Shown: piece after piece, positions 1 through 6,237 of the stretch
Position numbering within the stretch: the first letter of the stretch is position 1
Layout of the letters: every line of letters starts with the position of its first letter
Assembly: GCA_964519955.1 (NCBI GenBank)
Contig: CAZFLM010000086.1
Span: 1-25,316 of the forward strand
Reading direction: 5' to 3'
Length of the DNA stretch: 25,316 nucleotides
Source: CAZFLM01 sp964519955
Lineage (GTDB): Bacteria; Armatimonadota; Chthonomonadetes; Chthonomonadales; CAJBBX01
Program-made: the position numbers and the translations under genes
Notes under the pieces: model-generated
Database searches by the model: none
Told to the model about the DNA's origin: nothing
Seen by the model: the letters and a program-made list of their open reading frames with translations, nothing else

Positions 1-225
1 CGACCCCCAATGCTGGGGGAGAACCTGCCACGGCCGACACCGCCAACCACCGCGCCGCGACCACCTGGACTCCCCAGGAGTTGGGGGCTGGGGGGCCGCG
101 CTGCGGGGCCGGATCGCACCGCCGCCCACGGGCACGCGCTCCATCACTGTCGCGCCTCGGATCGGTAACCGCCAGCACCCGGCCCCCAGCCCCAATCCCT
201 AAGTCCCCGGCACCCAGCCCCCGCC
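1..225. repeat. Gene-free stretch with hairpins and repeat fragments
   Basis: I see no convincing gene here. It holds a hairpin with arms CCCCCA (4-9) and TGGGGG (14-19), a weaker one with arms CCCCA (72-76) and TGGGG (82-86), and a C-rich heptad-like tract at about 184-225 (units such as CCCCAAT and CCCAGCC). That tract ends against the RNase H stop codon. Positions 134-165 match 8103-8134 at about 28 of 32 bases, so this is a dispersed repeat. Confidence 0.55.
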
Positions 226-630
226 CTACTTCACCTGATCGGCGCCCACGTTGGAGAGGCGGTCGGCGTGCTTGTTGAACTCGCGGCGCACGTGCTTGAC
301 GCTGGCCTTCTCGAACGAGCGCATGAGGGTCATGACGCGCTCATAGAGGGGCAGGATGTGCGGCGTGCGAACCCTGTAGATACCGTTGATCTGCCGGGCC
401 ATCAGCTCGCTGTCGGTCATGACCTGGATGTGCGTGCCGCCCAGGGCCTTGGCCTCTTCCAGGCAGCGGATCATGGCCGTGTACTCGGCCACGTTGTTCG
501 TGGTGCGGCCCAGCGGCTCGCCGATCTCGGCCAGGACCTCGTTCTCGGGCGTTTCGATGACGACGCCGATTCCGGCGGGTCCGGGGTTGCCCCTGGAGGC
601 GCCGTCGACGTGAGCGATAAGCTGTTTCAT
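226..630 (-). CDS. RNase HI family protein (reverse-transcriptase-like RNase H fold)
   Basis: A 134-residue protein of the short bacterial RNase HI type, predicted to cut RNA in RNA:DNA hybrids with two metal ions. The catalytic set is visible: D9 in HVDGASRGNPGP, E49 in NNVAEY, D73 in MTDSEL and D123 in the C-terminal NKHADRLSN motif, where the N..HAD..S/A-N pattern is typical. The ATG at 628-630 is chosen because it starts directly at the first beta strand and overlaps the upstream stop (TAATG, 1-base overlap), implying translational coupling with the zinc-ribbon protein before it. Longer in-frame starts would overlap that gene and add no conserved sequence. Zinc-ribbon coiled-coil protein next to an RNase H-like protein is a recurring bacterial pairing as I recall it. 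Whether it acts as a true RNase HI in replication and repair is inference. Confidence 0.9.
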   Translation of the reverse strand: MKQLIAHVDGASRGNPGPAGIGVVIETPENEVLAEIGEPLGRTTNNVAEYTAMIRCLEEAKALGGTHIQVMTDSELMARQINGIYRVRTPHILPLYERVMTLMRSFEKASVKHVRREFNKHADRLSNVGADQVK

Positions 631-1337
631 TAGGGGATCACACAGAGGATGCGTGCGCAGTTGTCGCACGTTTCGAGTCCCTCGCCACTACTGACGAGGT
701 TAATCTGCTTGCTGGGGAGGGCGGTGTGGCAGGCGCCGCAGAGCCCCTCCTCGATCTTGCCGATGCCCACTCCCTTGCAGTGAGCGCGGATGTTGTCGTA
801 CTTGCGGAGGAGCTGGGCGGGAACGGGCGTGACGCGCTCCTCGCGCTCGGCGGCCAGGCGCTTCATCTCCTTGACGATGGCGACCGCCGTGGTCTTGTAG
901 GCGGCCTGCTTCTCCGCGAGCACCTTCGCGGCTTCCTCGTACACCTGCCGAGTGGATGCCTCGACGACGCGCTGCTCCTCGACCGCGTCCATCAGCTCGA
1001 GGATCTTGTCGTCGAGCTTGCCGCGCTGCCGGCCGAGAGCTTCGATCTCCGCCTGCATGGCCTCCAACTCCTTGAAGGCCGTCACGCGCCCACCGTAGAG
1101 CTTCGTCTCGAAGTCCTTCTTCTTGGTCTCCACCGTCTTCTGCTCGAGTTCGGAGGCCTGGAGTTCGCGGCTGAGGCGGTGCAGTTCGGCGTCGGCGGCA
1201 TCGTGGTTCGCCTTGGCCTCGTCGTGGGCCTGCTGAGCGGCCTCGCCCTTGTCGAGCGCGTCGTAGCGGCGCCGTGCGGTCAGGAGAGCACTGTCGACCT
1301 GCTGGAGAGCGTAGAGCGCGGCCAGGGCGTCCTTCAT
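630..1337 (-). CDS. Coiled-coil protein with C-terminal C4 zinc ribbon (CT398/DUF164-like)
   Basis: A 235-residue protein. Residues about 10-165 are strongly heptad-like and charged (a long antiparallel coiled coil). The C-terminus carries a C4 zinc ribbon with cysteines C200, C203 (CGAC), C224 and C227 (CDNC). This is the architecture of the CT398/DUF164 family, whose molecular role is poorly defined; proposed roles involve nucleic-acid or secretion-related scaffolding. The ATG at 1335-1337 is selected because a strong Shine-Dalgarno (GGAGGAG) lies just upstream, and the predicted promoter (TTGACT, 17 bp, TACAAT) lies 13-50 bases further upstream. The frame remains open 88 codons beyond, but that part runs through the divergent lysA promoter and has no conserved look. 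It is first gene of a two-gene operon with the RNase H-like gene. Confidence 0.88.
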   Translation of the reverse strand: MKDALAALYALQQVDSALLTARRRYDALDKGEAAQQAHDEAKANHDAADAELHRLSRELQASELEQKTVETKKKDFETKLYGGRVTAFKELEAMQAEIEALGRQRGKLDDKILELMDAVEEQRVVEASTRQVYEEAAKVLAEKQAAYKTTAVAIVKEMKRLAAEREERVTPVPAQLLRKYDNIRAHCKGVGIGKIEEGLCGACHTALPSKQINLVSSGEGLETCDNCARILCVIP

Positions 1338-1356
1338 AGGGTACTCCTCCGCCCGC

Positions 1357-1385
1357 ATTGTAGCAGACGGCCGGAGGCGAGTCAA
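1357..1385 (-). promoter_or_regulatory. Sigma-70-type promoter of the zinc-ribbon / RNase H operon
   Basis: On the minus strand, TTGACT (1380-1385) and TACAAT (1357-1362) are separated by exactly 17 bp. Each differs from consensus at one position. The predicted start of transcription is near 1350, leaving a leader of about 13 bases that holds the GGAGGAG ribosome site. The two divergent -35 boxes in this gap are only 11 bp apart. Confidence 0.75.
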
Positions 1386-1396
1386 ACCGCCTCGCC

Positions 1397-1426
1397 TTGA
1401 CTTCGTGCGGTTCGCTGGGCTACACT
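1397..1426 (+). promoter_or_regulatory. Sigma-70-type promoter of the lysA operon
   Basis: TTGACT (1397-1402) and TACACT (1421-1426) with an 18-bp spacer. Transcription would start near 1432-1434, giving a leader of about 80 bases before lysA. The arrangement mirrors the divergent promoter on the other strand, so the two may compete or share regulation. Confidence 0.65.
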
Positions 1427-1436
1427 TTTCGGAACA

Positions 1437-1473
1437 GAACCGGCGCCCCGAGAGGCGCAGCGGTTCGTTTTTT
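1437..1473 (+). terminator. Terminator-like hairpin in the lysA leader
   Basis: Arms GAACCG (1437-1442) and CGGTTC (1461-1466) enclose a second pair of arms, GCGCC (1443-1447) and GGCGC (1454-1458). There is a 2-base bulge and a 6-base loop. One base later comes a run of six T (1468-1473). This is the classical form of an intrinsic terminator, yet it lies between the predicted promoter and the lysA start with no plus-strand gene before it. It may attenuate the lysA operon or end a short leader RNA. Confidence 0.6.
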
Positions 1474-1512
1474 GTCGCTGCCGGGACGTGCGGCGACGAT
1501 GGGGCTCTCCGC

Positions 1513-2856
1513 ATGCTTCTGGGTACGCAGACGATAAACGACGCGGGCCACCTCACCATTGGCGGGTGCGACGCAACGGAGTTGGCGGCAGAGTTCGGCA
1601 CGCCGCTCTACGTCGTGGACGAGGCGCTCATCCGCGCCAACTGCCGCGGCTACCGCGAGGCGTTCGAGAAGCGCTACCCCAAGAACCGCATCTGCTACGC
1701 CTCGAAGGCATTCCTCACGCCGGCGCTCTGCCGTGTCATCGAGGAAGAGGGCCTCGACATCGACGTGGCGTCGGCGGGCGAGCTTTACACCGCGCTCAAG
1801 GCCGGCTTCCCCTCGCGCCAGATCCATGTGCACGGGAACAACAAGTCGGTCGACGAGATCGAGATGGCCGTCGCGCGCAAGGTCGGCGACATCATCGTCG
1901 ACAACAGCCTCGAGATCGAGCGCCTGGCCGCCTGCGCCGCCAAGGCCCGCCGCAAGGTGGACGTCCTCGTGCGCGTGGCGCCGGGCGTCGACCCGAACAC
2001 GCACCGGTTCATCAGCACGGGTCAGGCCGACACCAAGTTCGGCTTCAACATCAAGGACGGCTCCGCCCTGGCCGCGGTGAAGCAGGTGCTGGCAGCCCCG
2101 TCGCTCGTGTTCCGCGGCATCCACTTCCACGTGGGCTCGCAGCTCCTCGACACGGAGTCGCACGAGGGCGCCATCGACGCGGCCGTCGCGCTGATCAGCA
2201 CCATCCGGCAGGAGTGCGGCGTCACCTGCGAGGTGCTGAACATCGGCGGCGGGCTCGGCGTCCGCTACCGCGAGCACCACCAGCCGCCGACGCTCGACGA
2301 GTTCGCCGAAGCCACCGTCTCCCGGCTGAAGGCCGCTCTCGATGCGCGCCAGCTCCCCTACCCCGTCCTGCAGCAGGAGCCCGGCCGCAGCATCGTCGGC
2401 GAGGCGGGTACGACACTCTACACAGCAGGCGCTATCAAGACCGTGCCTATCGTAGAAGAGCCTGGCACGCGGACGTACGTGGCGGTCGACGGCGGGCTCT
2501 CGGACAACCCGCGCCCGCAGCTCTATGACGCCGAGTACGAGGTGCTGGTGGCCAACCGCGCCGGCGAGCCGCGCGACCGGGTGGTCTCCATCGCGGGTAA
2601 GCACTGCGAAACCGATATACTGGTATGGAACGCGCGCGTGCAGTCCATCGAGCCGGGCGACATCCTGGCGGTGCAGACGACGGGCGCGTACAACCACGCC
2701 ATGGCAAGCAACTACAACCGGCTTCCGCGTCCCGCCGTAGTCTTCGTCAAGGACGGCCAGGCGGATCTCGTCGTCGCGCGGGAGACCTACGCCGATCTGG
2801 TACGTCGTGAGCGCATCCCCGCGCGCCTGGCCCAAACCCGGACGCCGGCGCGCTGA
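1513..2856 (+). CDS. lysA: Diaminopimelate decarboxylase
   Basis: Catalyses the last step of lysine synthesis, decarboxylation of meso-diaminopimelate to L-lysine, with pyridoxal phosphate. The 447-residue protein has the fold-III PLP-decarboxylase signature: YASKAF with the cofactor lysine K65, a glycine-rich GGGLG phosphate-binding segment, the EPGRSIV motif, and CETDI followed by the C-terminal GAYN-AMASNYN segment that completes the active site at the dimer interface. Its length is slightly above the usual 415-440. The ATG at 1513 is chosen since it lies just before the conserved N-terminus; the frame is open back to about 1405 but that part contains the promoter and hairpin. The ribosome site is weak (GGGG at 1501-1504), an uncertainty about the start. 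It heads a likely operon with the M50 protease 18 bp downstream and then trpS. Confidence 0.96.
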   Translation: MLLGTQTINDAGHLTIGGCDATELAAEFGTPLYVVDEALIRANCRGYREAFEKRYPKNRICYASKAFLTPALCRVIEEEGLDIDVASAGELYTALKAGFPSRQIHVHGNNKSVDEIEMAVARKVGDIIVDNSLEIERLAACAAKARRKVDVLVRVAPGVDPNTHRFISTGQADTKFGFNIKDGSALAAVKQVLAAPSLVFRGIHFHVGSQLLDTESHEGAIDAAVALISTIRQECGVTCEVLNIGGGLGVRYREHHQPPTLDEFAEATVSRLKAALDARQLPYPVLQQEPGRSIVGEAGTTLYTAGAIKTVPIVEEPGTRTYVAVDGGLSDNPRPQLYDAEYEVLVANRAGEPRDRVVSIAGKHCETDILVWNARVQSIEPGDILAVQTTGAYNHAMASNYNRLPRPAVVFVKDGQADLVVARETYADLVRRERIPARLAQTRTPAR

Positions 2857-2874
2857 GAGGGTTCGTGGCAGTCT

Positions 2875-3510
2875 ATGGGGCTCGACTTCACCCACATCGT
2901 CATCGTGATCGCGGCTATCGTGGTCGCCATCACGCTTCACGAGCTGGCGCACGCACTGGCCGCCGATAGGTTGGGCGACCCGACGCCGAGGCGCCAGGGC
3001 CGCATCTCCATCTCGCCGCTGGACCACTTCGACGTCATCGGCTTCGCCATGATCGTCTTCACCACGATCTCGGGCTTCGGCATCGGGTGGGGCAAGCCGG
3101 TGATGGTCAACCCCGGCAACTTCCGCAACCCCCGCCGCGACCACGGTCTGGTTGCCGCCGCCGGGCCAGCATCCAACATCATCCAGGCGTGCGTGTTCGC
3201 GGCGCTGTACCACGCGCTGTCGGCGGCTGGCGCAGGCGACCAGTTGCTGATGTTCCTGCTGACCGCGGCGCTCGTGAACCTGATCCTGGCGTTCTTCAAC
3301 CTGATCCCCCTGGGCCCGCTCGACGGCGCCAGCGTCCTGACCGCCTACCTGCCGCACCGGCAGGCGTGGCAGTTCCGGAGTTGGTCGGATCGCTACGGCA
3401 ACTTCGCGTTCCTCATCCTCATCCTGATCGGCTGCCAGACCGGCATCCTGGGCATGGTGATCGGACCGCCCGTGGCGTTCTGTATGAGGGCTCTGGGCCT
3501 CTCCGGTTAG
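2875..3510 (+). CDS. Site-2-protease-like M50 family membrane metallopeptidase
   Basis: A compact 211-residue integral membrane zinc protease of the S2P/M50 family, which cuts substrates inside or near the membrane. The HExxH motif is HELAH (H22, E23, H26) in the first transmembrane helix, and the third zinc ligand is D150 in NLIPLGPLDG, followed by the usual G-x-S-V. About four to five hydrophobic segments are evident (roughly residues 7-30, 55-72, 92-118, 124-146 and 176-205). There is no PDZ domain, as in the minimal subgroup. It starts 18 bp after the lysA stop and is followed 58 bp later by trpS. M50-trpS adjacency is frequent in several bacterial phyla, but the functional reason is unknown and the substrate cannot be told from sequence. 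Confidence 0.92.
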   Translation: MGLDFTHIVIVIAAIVVAITLHELAHALAADRLGDPTPRRQGRISISPLDHFDVIGFAMIVFTTISGFGIGWGKPVMVNPGNFRNPRRDHGLVAAAGPASNIIQACVFAALYHALSAAGAGDQLLMFLLTAALVNLILAFFNLIPLGPLDGASVLTAYLPHRQAWQFRSWSDRYGNFAFLILILIGCQTGILGMVIGPPVAFCMRALGLSG

Positions 3511-3568
3511 CCACGACGTCCTGATGGGCAACCGGACCAAGCAGCACCCCTACGAAAGGAGCAAGGAA

Positions 3569-4564
3569 GTGGCTAGAAAGCGCTTGCTAAGCGGCATGCA
3601 GCCCACAGGCGATAGCGGCCTGCACCTCGGTAACCTGGAAGGCGCCCTGCGCCAGTGGGTGCGCCTGCAGGACGAGTACGATATGTTCTGCTGCATCGTC
3701 GACTGGCATGCGCTGACCACGATGTACGACCGCACCGACGAGATCGGCCCCCGGGTGCGCATCGTCGCGGCCGAGTACATCGCCGCGGGCCTGGACCCCG
3801 AGAAGTGCTCCATCTTCGTCCAGTCGCACGTGAAGGAACACGCCGAGCTGCACCTGCTGCTCTCGATGGTGACGCCGCTCGGGTGGCTCGAGCGCGTGCC
3901 GACCTACAAGGAGAAGCGCGACAACCTCGGACTGAACGAGGAGTCGGTCTCCTACGGTCTGCTGGGCTACCCCGTGCTGATGGCCTCCGACATCCTGGTC
4001 TATCGCGCCCAGGCGGTGCCGATCGGCAAGGACCAGATCCCGCACCTGGAGCTGACCCGCGAGATCGGGCGCCGCTTCAACCGGCTGTACGGCGAGGTCT
4101 TCCCGGAGCCGCAGGCGCACGTGAACGAGGTGACCGCCGTGGTGCCCGGCATCGACGGCCGCAAGATGAGCAAGTCGTACGGGAACACGATCAACCTGTC
4201 CGACGACGCGGACGCCGTGGCGAAGAAGGTGAACGAGTGCTTCACCACGCCCACCAAGATCCGCAAGGCGGACCCGGGCGATCCCGAGAACTGCGTCGTC
4301 TGCCAGCTCCGCCGCGTGTTCGACCCGACGGGCTACCAGACCTCGTGGGAAGAGGACCGGGCCGGCCACCGCGGCTGTGTGCAGAACAAGCGCGAGCTGA
4401 CGGAGATCATCAACGCCACCCTCGACCCGCTGCGCAAGCGCCGCCAGGAGCTGCTCGACGACCCCGCCCAGCTCAACGCCTACCTCAAGCAAGGCGCCGA
4501 CCGCGCCCGAGCCGTCGCCGCCGAGACGCTGAAGCTGGTGAACGAGGCGATGCGGCTGGGGTAA
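3569..4564 (+). CDS. trpS: Tryptophan--tRNA ligase
   Basis: Class Ic aminoacyl-tRNA synthetase that activates tryptophan with ATP and charges tRNA-Trp. The HIGH-equivalent is HLGN (residues 19-22) after GMQPTG, and KMSKS is at residues 199-203 (GRKMSKSYGN). I choose the GTG at 3569: AAAGGAG (3555-3561) sits 7 bases upstream and the protein then begins MARKRLLSGMQPTG, giving 331 residues, the normal length for the family. The in-frame ATG at 3524 would add 15 non-conserved residues and has no ribosome site. A four-cysteine-like patch in the middle (CVVCQLRRVF, then ...GHRGCVQNK) resembles the metal-binding C-x-x-C-region seen in a TrpS subgroup. Third gene of the lysA operon. Confidence 0.95.
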   Translation: MARKRLLSGMQPTGDSGLHLGNLEGALRQWVRLQDEYDMFCCIVDWHALTTMYDRTDEIGPRVRIVAAEYIAAGLDPEKCSIFVQSHVKEHAELHLLLSMVTPLGWLERVPTYKEKRDNLGLNEESVSYGLLGYPVLMASDILVYRAQAVPIGKDQIPHLELTREIGRRFNRLYGEVFPEPQAHVNEVTAVVPGIDGRKMSKSYGNTINLSDDADAVAKKVNECFTTPTKIRKADPGDPENCVVCQLRRVFDPTGYQTSWEEDRAGHRGCVQNKRELTEIINATLDPLRKRRQELLDDPAQLNAYLKQGADRARAVAAETLKLVNEAMRLG

Positions 4565-4568
4565 GGGC

Positions 4569-4586
4569 GGGACTTGGGACTTGGGG
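4569..4586. repeat. Left arm of an 18-bp perfect inverted repeat
   Basis: GGGACTTGGGACTTGGGG, composed of 7-bp units (GGGACTT). The exact reverse complement is at 5034-5051. It starts 4 bases after the trpS stop. The two arms bracket the four-helix-bundle gene. Confidence 0.9.
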
Positions 4587-4616
4587 ATTGGAGCTGCGCG
4601 TTCAGGGAGGGCCGCG

Positions 4617-5000
4617 ATGCCTGAAGCTGATCAGCCGATTCGGGGGTGGAGGGATCTGCGGGTGTGGCAGGAAGGTCTCGATCTCGTGGATCTAGTCTAC
4701 ACCCATGTCCGCCGGTTCCCCGTGTCTGAGGAGTACGCTCTGGGCAGCCAGATGCGCCGCGCTGCGGTGTCGGTTCCTGCCAACATAGCCGAAGGCCACG
4801 CGCGCGAGGGAACTCGGGAGTACCTGCACCACCTATCGATCGCCCAGGGCTCGCTCGCCGAACTAGAGACACACGTTGAGATCGCTGCGAGGCTCGGCTA
4901 TGTGTCGGACGAACAGCGGTCGGCGCTGATGATCGCGATCACGCGGCTTGGCAGGCAGACGCGCGCACTCAGGCAGTCTCTGAAGCGGAAGACGCCGTAG
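4617..5000 (+). CDS. Four-helix-bundle protein (23S rRNA intervening-sequence protein family)
   Basis: A 127-residue all-alpha protein of the IVP/S23 family. Family hallmarks seen: RDLRVWQEGLDLV near the N-terminus, then P-x-S-E-x-YALGSQMRRAAVSVPANIAEG at about residues 36-60, and the later EYLHHLSIAQGSLAELETHVEIAARLGY. Members are encoded in intervening sequences of 23S rRNA genes or stand alone, and the fold is shared with the Avd accessory protein of diversity-generating retroelements; a basic face binding nucleic acid is the usual suggestion. No rRNA gene or reverse transcriptase is present here. The ATG at 4617 has GGAGGG just upstream. The gene sits alone between trpS and the dehydrogenase and is enclosed by perfect 18-bp inverted repeats, suggesting an inserted cassette. 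Confidence 0.92.
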   Translation: MPEADQPIRGWRDLRVWQEGLDLVDLVYTHVRRFPVSEEYALGSQMRRAAVSVPANIAEGHAREGTREYLHHLSIAQGSLAELETHVEIAARLGYVSDEQRSALMIAITRLGRQTRALRQSLKRKTP

Positions 5001-5033
5001 CCCAGGCGGCGGCGCTCCGACGCCAGCCCCCAG

Positions 5034-5051
5034 CCCCAAGTCCCAAGTCCC
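5034..5051. repeat. Right arm of an 18-bp perfect inverted repeat
   Basis: CCCCAAGTCCCAAGTCCC, the exact reverse complement of 4569-4586. It is preceded by a degenerate CCAGCCCCCAG tract and lies 15 bases before the ribosome site of the next gene, so the element ends in the leader of the dehydrogenase. Confidence 0.9.
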
Positions 5052-5077
5052 AGGTCCGCGACGCCAGGAGCACCGCC

Positions 5078-6076
5078 ATGCACAGGATTGCCCTGATCCC
5101 GGGTGACGGGATCGGACCGGAAGTGACCGATGCCGCGCGGCGGGTGGTCGAGGCCGCGGGGGTCGCAGTCGAGTGGGAGGTGTACGAGGCCGGCGCCGAC
5201 GTGATGACGAAGTACGGCACCCCGGTCCCCGATGAGGCGATCAACGCGATCGCCCGCAACCGCGTCGCGCTGAAGGGGCCCATCACCACGCCGATCGGGT
5301 CCGGGTTCGCCAGCGCCAACGTCATGCTCCGCAAGCGCCTCAACCTCTATGCCAACGTGCGGCCCGCCAAGACCATCCCCGGTGTGCCGACGCGCTACGA
5401 CAACGTCGACCTCGTCGTCATCCGCGAGAACAGCGAGGACCTCTACTCCGGCCTGGAGCACATCGTCGTGCCGGGGGTCGTCGAGAGCCTCAAGATCATC
5501 ACGGAGACCGCCTGCCTGCGCATCGGGCGCTACGCGTTCGAGCACGCGCGCACGTTTGGCCGCCGTAAGGTCACCGCGGTCCACAAGGCCAACATCATGA
5601 AGCTAGCCGACGGTCTGTTCCTGGAGTGCCTCCGCCGCGTCGCGCGCGACTACCCGGACATCGAGTACAACGAGCTGATCGTCGACAACACCTGCATGCA
5701 GCTCGTGATGCGCCCGGAGCAGTTCGACGTGCTCGTGATGGAGAATCTCTACGGGGATATCGTCTCCGATCTCTGCTCGGGGCTCGTCGGGGGGCTGGGG
5801 CTGACCGCCAGCGCGAACATCGGCGAGGGCGGCATCGCCATGTTCGAGGCGGTCCACGGCTCCGCACCCGACATCGCCGGCCGCAACCTGGCGAACCCCA
5901 CCGCGGTCATCCTCTCCGCGGCGATGATGCTGCGCCACATCGGCGAGACGGAGGCCAGTGACCGCGTCGAGCGGGCTGTCCTCGGCGCGCTTGCCGACCC
6001 CGCCTGCCGCACCGGCGACCTGGGCGGCAAGGCGACCACGACCGAGTACACGGCGGCGGTGGTGAGTCGGCTGTAG
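5078..6076 (+). CDS. Isocitrate dehydrogenase, NAD-type (beta-decarboxylating dehydrogenase family)
   Basis: Oxidises and decarboxylates isocitrate to 2-oxoglutarate; 332 residues, the length of the short NAD-dependent class. Isocitrate rather than isopropylmalate use is suggested by S79-x-N81-x-x-x-R85 (SANVMLR) in place of the E-x-L-L motif of LeuB. Other active-site residues are R95, R116, Y123 (ENSEDLYSGLEH), K170 (HKANIMK), and metal ligands D203, D227 and D231. HGSAPDIAG (260-268) with aspartate and NPTA is the NAD-binding form rather than the NADP form. Start ATG has AGGAG (5066-5070) upstream. It is separated from trpS by the repeat-bounded four-helix gene and is convergent with the next gene. 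A homoisocitrate or isopropylmalate role is less likely but cannot be excluded without phylogeny. Confidence 0.88.
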   Translation: MHRIALIPGDGIGPEVTDAARRVVEAAGVAVEWEVYEAGADVMTKYGTPVPDEAINAIARNRVALKGPITTPIGSGFASANVMLRKRLNLYANVRPAKTIPGVPTRYDNVDLVVIRENSEDLYSGLEHIVVPGVVESLKIITETACLRIGRYAFEHARTFGRRKVTAVHKANIMKLADGLFLECLRRVARDYPDIEYNELIVDNTCMQLVMRPEQFDVLVMENLYGDIVSDLCSGLVGGLGLTASANIGEGGIAMFEAVHGSAPDIAGRNLANPTAVILSAAMMLRHIGETEASDRVERAVLGALADPACRTGDLGGKATTTEYTAAVVSRL

Positions 6077-6237
6077 CAGAAAGCAGTAGCGAGGAGCGAG
6101 GAGTCAGTAGCGAGTAGAAGGGCGGCGTGTGCGCGCAGGTGGGCTGCCGGGGGTACCGAACGCACCCCCTCCGGCTCCGCTCAGCCCGCCGTTCTACTCA
6201 CTACTCGCTCCTCGCTACTCGCTACTGCCCGCTACCG
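6077..6237. repeat. Long imperfect inverted repeat between convergent genes
   Basis: The left arm (about 6077-6126) consists of AGTAGCGAG / GAGCGAGGAG-type units ending GTAGAAGGGCGG; the right arm (about 6188-6237) is its approximate reverse complement, from CCGCCGTTCTAC to GCTACTGCCCGCTAC. About 60 bp lie between. The right arm overlaps the stop of the minus-strand gene. It could fold into a very long hairpin and serve as a two-way transcription end, although there is no T run. Confidence 0.75.

Noticed and set aside
1427..1512. A lysine riboswitch before lysA
   Set aside because: The leader of about 80 bases is too short for the lysine aptamer, and none of its conserved core was recognised; only the terminator-like hairpin remains.
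4617..5000. A diversity-generating retroelement accessory gene (Avd)
   Set aside because: The protein fold is shared, but no reverse transcriptase, template repeat or variable repeat is present nearby, and the motif set fits the S23/IVP family better.
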